A program made the position numbers and the translations under genes. Positions 57,694 through 64,000 of a DNA stretch of 64,000 bases are shown piece by piece (the first letter of the stretch is position 1; every line of letters starts with the position of its first letter). The DNA comes from Canna indica. Taxonomy: Eukaryota; Streptophyta; Magnoliopsida; Zingiberales; Cannaceae. The DNA lies in assembly GCA_034359265.1 (NCBI GenBank), contig CP136897.1, forward strand, positions 30,987,501 to 31,051,500. Reading direction: 5' to 3'. The notes below the pieces were generated by a model. The model was given only the letters and a program-made list of their open reading frames with translations, did not search any database and was not told the origin of the DNA.

Positions 57694-57812
57694 AAGGTGC
57701 AACGCGAGGAAATCACAGGGGGTCACCCATCCTAGTACTACTCTCGCCCAAGCACGCTTAACTTCGGAGTTCTGATGGGATCCAGTGCGTTAGTGCTGGT
57801 ATGATCGCACCC
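57694..57812 (-). rRNA. 5S rRNA gene, copy 123
   Basis: Full length, with U109C, G102U, A101U, G98U and C29U. Partner of copy 96. Confidence 0.94.
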
Positions 57813-58140
57813 GATATGCACTTCTGATCGTCCGCTAATAAGGGTGAGCATCCGAGGGAGAGTTCGGGGGTCATTTTCTTAGTCTCTTCGCGCGACTTTC
57901 AGCGCCACGTGAAAAGCTAAAATCGGACAATAATTCACGGAGTTACGCACGTTTTAAACGAAAAATAATAATTGAAATGTTATTTTTCGGGTCGGTTGGT
58001 CGATCGAGCCGGACGTAGAGGTTGCGGCGGGCGATCGACAGCCAAATTTTATGGCGACGACGTCGTCCGTCCTTAATGTTTGGTTAGAAAGATTGGTAAA
58101 AAAATGATCTCGTCGTGCAATCAAATAGGTAGTAAAAAAA

Positions 58141-58259
58141 CAAGTTCAACACGAGGACTTCCGAGAGGGTCACCCATCCTAGTACTACTCTCGCCCAAGA
58201 ACGCTTAACTTCGAAGTTCTGATGGGATCCGGTGCATTAGTGCTGCTATGATCGCACTC
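58141..58259 (-). rRNA. 5S rRNA gene, copy 124
   Basis: Full length. Same changes and shortened spacer as copy 97. Confidence 0.92.
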
Positions 58260-58625
58260 AATATGCACTTCTGATCGTCGTCAAATAAGGGTGAGCGTCC
58301 GAGGGAGAGTTCGGGGGTCATCTTCTTCGTCTCTTCGCGCGCATTTCAGCGCCACGTGAAAAGCTAAAATCGGACAATAATGCACGGGGTTATGCCCGTT
58401 TTAAATGAAAAATAATAATTGAAATGTTATTTTTCTTATTTATTTACAAATTTTAATTTTTCGGGTCGGTCGGTCGATCGAGCCGGCCGTAGAGGTTGCG
58501 GCGGGCCCCGCGCGGGCGATCGACAGCCAAGATTTATGGCGACGACGTCGTCCGTCCTTAACGTTTGGTTAGAAAGATTGGTAAAAAAAATGATCTCGTC
58601 GTGCAATCAAATAGGTAGTAAGAAA

Positions 58626-58744
58626 AAGGTGCAACACGAGGACTTGCCTGGGGTTCACCCATCCTAGTACTACTCTCGCCCAAGCACGCTTAACTTCAGA
58701 GTACTGATGGGATCCGGTGCGTTAGTGCTGGTATGATCGCACCC
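58626..58744 (-). rRNA. 5S rRNA gene, copy 125
   Basis: Full length, with G99C, U96A, C91A, C47U and A42U. Partner of copy 98. Confidence 0.94.
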
Positions 58745-59110
58745 GATATGCACTTCTGATCGTCGGCTAATAAGGGTGAGCGTCCGAGGGACAACTCAAG
58801 GTCATTTTCTTCGTCTCTTCGCGCGCCTTTCATTGCCACGTGAAAAGCTAAAATCGGACAATAATGCACGGAGTTACGCCCGTTTTAAACGAAAAATAAT
58901 AATTGAAATGTTATTTATCTTATTTGTTTACAAATTTTAATTTTTCGGGTCGGTTGGTCGATCTAGCCGGCCGTAGAGGTTGCGGCGGGCCCCGTGCGGG
59001 CGATCGACAGCCAAATTTTATGGCGACGACGTCGTACGTCCTTAACGTTTGGTTGGAAAGATTGGTAAAAAAAATTATCTCGTCGTGCAATCAAATAGGT
59101 AGTAAAAAAA

Positions 59111-59218
59111 AAGGTGCAACACGAGAACTTCCCAGGGGGTCACCCATCCTAGCCCAAGCACGCTTAACTTCGGAGTACTGATGGGATCAGGTGCGTTAGT
59201 GCTGGTATGATCGCACCC
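59111..59218 (-). pseudogene. 5S rRNA pseudogene, copy 126 (11-nt internal deletion)
   Basis: 108 nt, with the same loss of positions 67-77 as copy 99, 13,036 bp away. Other changes are C104U, A42U and G30U. Confidence 0.92.
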
Positions 59219-59584
59219 GATATGCACTTCTGATCGTCGGCTAATAAGGGTGAGCGTCCGAGGGACAACTCAAGGTCATTTTCTTCGTCTCTTCGCGCGC
59301 CTTTCAGCGCCACGTGAAAAGCTAAAATCGGACAATAATGCACGGAGTTACGCCCGTTTTAAACGAAAAATAATAATTGAAATGTTATTTATCTTATTTG
59401 TTTACAAATTTTAATTTTTCGGGTCGATTGGTCGATCGAGCCGGCCGTAGAGGTTGCGGCGGGCCCCGCGCGGGCGATCGACAGCCAAATTTTATGGCGA
59501 CGATGTCGTCCGTCCTTAATGTTTGGTTAGAAAGATTGGTAAAAAAAATGATCTCGTCGTGCAATTAAATAGGTAGTAAAAAAA

Positions 59585-59703
59585 AAGGTGCAACACGAGG
59601 ACTTCCCAAGGGGTCACATATCCTAGTACTACTCTCGCCCATGCACGCTTAACTTCGGAGTTCTGATGGGATCCGGTGCGTTAGTGCTGGTATGATCGCA
59701 CTC
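59585..59703 (-). rRNA. 5S rRNA gene, copy 127
   Basis: Full length, with C95U, G86U, G85A, U62A and G2A. The C box carries two changes and the A box one. Confidence 0.94.
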
Positions 59704-60070
59704 GATATGCACTTCTGAACATCAGCTAATAAGGATGAGCGTCCGAGGGAGAGTTCGGGGGTCATTTTCTTCGTCTTTTCCCGTGCCTTTCAGCGCCACG
59801 TGAAAAGCTAAAATCGGACAATAATGCACGGAGTTACGCCCGTTTTAAACGAGCAATAATAATTGAAATGTTGTTTTTCTTATTTGTTTACAAATTTTAA
59901 TTTTTCGGGTCGGTTGTTCGATCGAGCCGGCCGTAGAGGTTGCGTAGGGCCCCGCGCGGGCGATCGACAGATAAATTTTATGGCGACGACGTCGTCCGTC
60001 CTTAACGTTTGGTTAGAAAGATTGGTAAAAAAAATGATCTCGTCGTGCAATCAAATAGGTAGTAAAAAAA

Positions 60071-60189
60071 AAGGTGCAACACGAGGACTTCCCAGGGGGT
60101 CACCAATCCTATTACTACTCTCGCCCAAGCACGCTTAACTTCGGAGTTCTGATGGGATTCGGAGCGTTAGTGCTAGTATGATCGCACCC
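60071..60189 (-). rRNA. 5S rRNA gene, copy 128
   Basis: Full length, with G85U, C78A, G31A, A27U and C15U. Relative of copy 100. Confidence 0.94.
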
Positions 60190-60555
60190 GATATGCACTT
60201 CTGATCGTCGGCTAATAAGGGTGAGCGTCCGAGGGACAACTCAAGGTCATTTTCTTCGTCTCTTCGCGCGCCTTTCATTGCCACGTGAAAAGCTAAAATC
60301 GGACAATAATGCACGGAGTTACGCCCGTTTTAAACGAAAAATAATAAATGAAATGTTATTTATCTTATTTGTTTACAAATTTTAATTTTTCGGGTCGGTT
60401 GGTCGATCTAGCCGGCCGTAGAGGTTGCGGCGGGCCCCGCGCGGGCGATCGACAGCCAAATTTTATGGCGACGACGTCGTACGTCCTTAACGTTTGGTTG
60501 GAAAGATTGGTAAAAAAAATGATCTCGTCGTGCAATCAAATAGGTAGTAAAAAAA

Positions 60556-60674
60556 AAGGTGCAACACGAGGACTTCCCGAGGGGTCACCCATCCTAGTAC
60601 TACTCTCGCCCAAGCACCCTTAACTTCGGAGTTCTGATGGGATCCGGTGCGTTAGTGCTAGTATGATCGCACCC
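60556..60674 (-). rRNA. 5S rRNA gene, copy 129
   Basis: Full length, with U96C, C95U, C57G and C15U. Upstream element CATATTAG, as in copy 101. Confidence 0.94.
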
Positions 60675-61040
60675 GTCATGCACTTTTGATCGTCGGCTAA
60701 TATGGGTGAGCGTCCGAGGGACAACTCGGGGTCATTTTCTTCGTCACTTCCCGTGCCTTTCAGCGCCACGTGAAAAGCTAAAATCGGACAATAATGCACG
60801 GAGTTACGCCCGTTTTAAACGAAAAATAATAATTGAAATGTTATTTTTCTTATTTATTTACAAATTTTAATTTTTCGGGTCGGTTGTTCGATCGAGTCGG
60901 CCGTAGAGGTTGCGTAGGGCCCCACGCGGGCGATCGACAGATAAATTTTATGGCGACGACGTCGTCCGTCCTTAACGTTTGGTTAGAAAGATTGGTAAAA
61001 AAAATGATCTCGTCGTGCAATCAAATAGGTAGTAAAAAAA

Positions 61041-61159
61041 AAGGTGCAACACGAGGACTTCCCAGGGGGTCACCAATCCTAGTACTACTCTCGCCCAAGC
61101 ACGCTTAACTTCGGAGTTCTGATGGGATTCGGAGCGTTAGTGCTAGTATGATCGCACCC
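61041..61159 (-). rRNA. 5S rRNA gene, copy 130
   Basis: Full length, with G85U, G31A, A27U and C15U. Confidence 0.94.
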
Positions 61160-61513
61160 GTCATGCACTTTTGATCGTCGGCTAATAAGGGTGAGCGTCC
61201 GAGGGACAACTCGGCGTCATTTTCTTCGTCTCTTCGCGCGCCTTTCAGCGCCTCGTGAAAAGCTGAAATCGGACAATAATGCACGGAGTTACGCCCGTTT
61301 TAAACGAAAAATAATAATTGAAATGTTATTTTTCTTATTTATTTACAAATTTTAATTTTTCGGGTCGGTTGGTCGATCGAGCCGGTCGTAGAGGTTGCGG
61401 CGGGCGATCGACAGCCAAATTTTATGGCGACGACGTCGTCCGTCCTTAACGTTTGGTTTGAAAGATTGGTAAAAAAAATGAGCTCGTCATGCACTCAAAT
61501 AGGTTAAAAAAAA

Positions 61514-61632
61514 AAGGTGCAACATGAGGACTTCCCAGGAGGTCACCCATCCTAGTACTACTCTCGCCCAAGCACCCTTAACTTCGGAGTTCTGATCGGA
61601 TCCGGTGCGTTAGTGCTGGCATGATCGCACCC
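61514..61632 (-). rRNA. 5S rRNA gene, copy 131
   Basis: Full length, with G108A, C93U, C57G, C36G and A13G as in copy 105. The following spacer lacks the GC palindrome. Confidence 0.94.
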
Positions 61633-61998
61633 GGCATGCACTTCTGATCGTCGGCTAATAAGGGTGAGCGTCCGTGGGATAGCTCGGGGTCATTTTCTTC
61701 GTCTCTTCGCGCGCCTTTCAGCGCCTCGTGAAAAGCTGAAATCGGACAATAATGCACGGAGTTACGCCCGTTTTATACGAAAAATAATAATTGAAATGTT
61801 ATTTTTCTTATTTATTTACAAATTTTAATTTTTCGGGTCGGTTGGTCGATCGAGCATGCAGTAGAGGTTGCGGCGGGCCCCGCGCGGGCGATCGACACCC
61901 AATATTTATGGCGATGACGTCGTCCGTCCATAACGTTTGGTTAGAAAGATTGGTAAAAAAAATGATCTCGTCGTGCAATCAAATAGGTAGTAAAAAAA

Positions 61999-62117
61999 AA
62001 GGTGCAACGCGAGGACTTCCCAAGGGGTCACCCGTCCTAGTACTACTCTCGCACAAGCACCCTTAACTTCGGAGTTCTGATGGGATCCGGTGCGTTAGTG
62101 CTGGTATGATCACACCC
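61999..62117 (-). rRNA. 5S rRNA gene, copy 132
   Basis: Full length, with U109C, C95U, U84C, G65U, C57G and C6U. Confidence 0.94.
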
Positions 62118-62484
62118 GATATGCACTTCTGATTGTCGGCTAATAAGGGTGAGCCTCCGAGGGAGAGTTCAGGGGTCATTTTCTTCGTCTCTTTGCGCGA
62201 CTTTCAGCGCCACGTGAAAAGCTGAAATCGGACAATAATGCACGGAGTTACGCCCGTTTTAAATGAAAAATAATAATTGAAATGTTATTTTTCTTATTTA
62301 TTTACAAATTTTAATTTTTCGGGTCGGTTGGTCGATCGAGCCCGCCATAGTGGTTGCGGCAGGCCCCGCGCGGGCGATCGACAACTAAATTTTATGGCGA
62401 CGATGTCGTCCGTCCTTAACGTTTGGTTAGAAAGATTGGTAAAAAAAATGATCTCGTCGTGCAATGAAATAGGTAGTAAAAAAA

Positions 62485-62603
62485 AAGGTGCAACGCGAGG
62501 ACTTCCCAAGGGGTCACCCATCCTAGTACCACTCTCGCGCAAGCACGCTTAACTTCGGAGTTCTGATGGGATCCGGAGCGTTAGTGCTAGTATGATCGCA
62601 CCC
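62485..62603 (-). rRNA. 5S rRNA gene, copy 133
   Basis: Full length, with U109C, C95U, A74G, G65C, A27U and C15U. Confidence 0.94.
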
Positions 62604-62957
62604 GTCATGCACTTTTGATCGTCGGCTAATAAGGGTGAGCGTCCGAGGGACAACTCGGGGTCATTTTCTTCCTCTCTTCGCGCGCCTTTCAGCGCCACGT
62701 GAAAAGCTGAAATCGGACAATAATGCACGGAGTTACGTCCGTTTTAAACGAAAAATAATAATTGAAATGTTATTTTTCTTATTTATTTACAAATTTTAAT
62801 TTTTCGGGTCGGTTGGTCGATCGAGCCGGTCGTAGAGGTTGCGGCGGGCGATCGACAGCCAAATTTTATGGCGACGACGTCGTCCGTCCTTAACGTTTGG
62901 TTTGAAAGATTGGTAAAAAAAATGTGCTCGTCATGCACTCAAATAGGTTAAAAAAAA

Positions 62958-63076
62958 AAGGTGCAACATGAGGACTTCCCAGGAGGTCACCCATCCTAGT
63001 ACTACTCTCGCCCAAGCACCCTTAACTTCGGAGTTCTGATCGGATCCGGTGCGTTAGTGCTGGCATGATCGCACCC
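62958..63076 (-). rRNA. 5S rRNA gene, copy 134
   Basis: Full length. Same type as copies 105 and 131. Confidence 0.94.
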
Positions 63077-63442
63077 GGCATGCACTTCTGATCGTCGGCT
63101 AATAAGGGTGAGCGTCCGTGGGATAGCTCGGGGTCATTTTCTTCGTCTCTTCGCGCGCCTTTCAGCGCCACGTGAAAAGCTGAAATCGGACAATAATGCA
63201 CGGAGTTACGCCCGTTTTAAACGAAAAATAATAATTGAAATGTTATTTTCCTTATTTATTTACAAATTTTAATTTTTCGGGTCGGTTGGTCGATCGAGCC
63301 GGCCGTAGAGGTTGCGGCGGGCCCCGCGCGGGCGATCGACAGCCAAGATTTATGGCGACAACGTCGTCCGTCCTTAACGTTTGGTTAGAAAGATTGGTAA
63401 AAAAAATGATCTCGTCGTGCAATCAAATAGGTAGTAAAAGAA

Positions 63443-63560
63443 AAAGTGCACATGAGGACTTCCCAAGGGGTCACCCATACTAGTACTAGTATCGCCCAAG
63501 CACGCTTAACTTCAGAGTTCTGTTGGGATTCGATGCGTTAGTGCTGGTATGATCGCAACC
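63443..63560 (-). rRNA. 5S rRNA gene, copy 135
   Basis: 118 nt. Same type as copy 106, with one A lost near position 111 and U38A added. Confidence 0.93.
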
Positions 63561-63927
63561 GTTATGCACTTCTGATCGTCGGCTAATAAGGGTGAGCGTC
63601 CGAGAGAGAGTTCGGGGGTCATTTTCTTCATCTCTTCGCGCGCCTTTCAGCGCCACGTGAACAGCTGAAATCGAACAATAATGCACGGAGTTACGCCCGT
63701 TTTAAACGAAAAATAATAATTGAAATGTTATTTTTCTTATTTATTTACAAATTTTAATTTTTCGGGTCGGTTGGTCGATGGAGCCGGCCGTAGAGTTTGC
63801 GACGGGCCCCGCGCAGGCGATCGATAGCCAAATTTTATGGCGGCGACGTCGTCTGTCCTTAACGTTTGGTTAGAAAGATTGGTAAAAAAAATGATCTCGT
63901 CGTGCAATCAAATAGGTAGTAAAAAAA

Positions 63928-64000
63928 AAGGTGCAACGCGAGGACTTCCCAGGGGGTCACCCATCCTAGTACAACTCTCGCACAAGCACGCTTAACTTCG
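63928..64000 (-). rRNA. 5S rRNA gene, copy 136 (cut by window end)
   Basis: Only RNA positions 47-119 are inside the window, with U109C, A74U and G65U. The 5' part lies beyond the right edge. Confidence 0.93.

Larger units (their letters stand above)
1..64000 (-). repeat. Tandem 5S rDNA array, period about 485 bp
   Basis: The window is filled end to end by head-to-tail 5S rDNA units in a single orientation (transcription towards lower coordinates). Each unit is a gene of about 119 bp plus a non-transcribed spacer of about 366 bp. I located 136 gene positions by the shared 3' end (ggtgcaac on the plus strand) and 5' end (gatcgcaccc on the plus strand). The product is 5S rRNA, made by RNA polymerase III with TFIIIA, TFIIIB and TFIIIC, and incorporated in the large ribosomal subunit. 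The array runs off both window ends, so its full length is unknown. No inverted unit and no inserted element was found. Confidence 0.98.
51950..64000. repeat. Segmental duplication of the right half, second member
   Basis: Copies 111-136. It is collinear with 40.9-50.1 kb but longer, because a five-gene block is repeated inside it and a few single units were added. It runs off the window. Confidence 0.82.

Noticed and set aside
1..64000. Linked arrangement with 35S rDNA or protein genes
   Set aside because: No 18S, 5.8S or 25S sequence and no coding region was recognised anywhere in the window, so this is a separate-type 5S array as far as can be seen here.

Overview
The whole 64 kb is one uninterrupted tandem array of nuclear 5S ribosomal RNA genes (5S rDNA). 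Nothing else is in it: no protein gene, tRNA, 18S/5.8S/25S unit or recognisable transposon. The gene has the flowering-plant 5S sequence (5' GGGTGCGATCATACCAGCAC, BamHI site GGATCC, internal control region from about position 50 to 90, 3' end TTGCACC followed by a T run). A TATA-like motif near -28 and a C at -1 agree with the published plant 5S promoter layout. The organism is therefore most likely an angiosperm; I cannot name the species.

Every gene lies on the minus strand, head to tail, with a usual period of 484-485 bp: about 119 bp of gene and about 366 bp of spacer. I located 136 gene positions. About 123 are full length or differ by at most a few bases. The rest are degenerate: eight lack the first 9 nt and the promoter, two have an 11-nt internal deletion, one lacks its 3' end, one is rearranged, and the last is cut by the window end. 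A separate 33-nt gene remnant lies at 24,993. In the entries, a label such as C95U gives the RNA base, its position in the 119-nt gene, and the change relative to copy 39 (17,807-17,925), which equals the window consensus. The 3' end is set two T residues into the terminator, so it is uncertain by 1-2 nt.

Reading each spacer in the direction of transcription from the previous gene: a T-run terminator at the gene end; a second T run about 36 bp further on; a palindrome-rich GC segment (GACGACGTCGTC, CCCGCGCGGG, GCCGGC); an AT-rich block of about 60 bp; a CACGTG box; and the TATA-like promoter of the next gene.

Layout: 1-2.55 kb recurs at 27.47-30.0 kb. A 969-bp two-gene repeat lies at 2.1-3.9 kb. 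A 1,765-bp four-gene repeat occurs three times at 4.25-9.55 kb, followed by a modified fourth version to 11.8 kb. A 3,704-bp eight-gene repeat occurs twice at 13.5-20.9 kb. A 1,753-bp four-gene repeat occurs twice at 21.1-24.5 kb. A rearranged zone lies at 24.9-26.9 kb. A 968-bp two-gene repeat lies at 29.3-31.2 kb. Near 32.3-34.7 kb the spacer changes from a left subfamily (TTTTAGCGCC, ATGTCGACG) to a right subfamily (TTTCAGCGCC, ATGGCGACG). In the right part, 40.9-50.1 kb is related to 51.9-64.0 kb as a large segmental duplication, and the second copy contains an extra 2,428-bp five-gene expansion.

The genes work as a redundant set feeding 5S rRNA to the large ribosomal subunit. The many decayed copies, the C-to-T type changes at every CpG in the gene, and the repeat-of-repeats structure suggest that much of this stretch is a silenced, recombining part of the locus rather than its most active core. 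That last point is inference.
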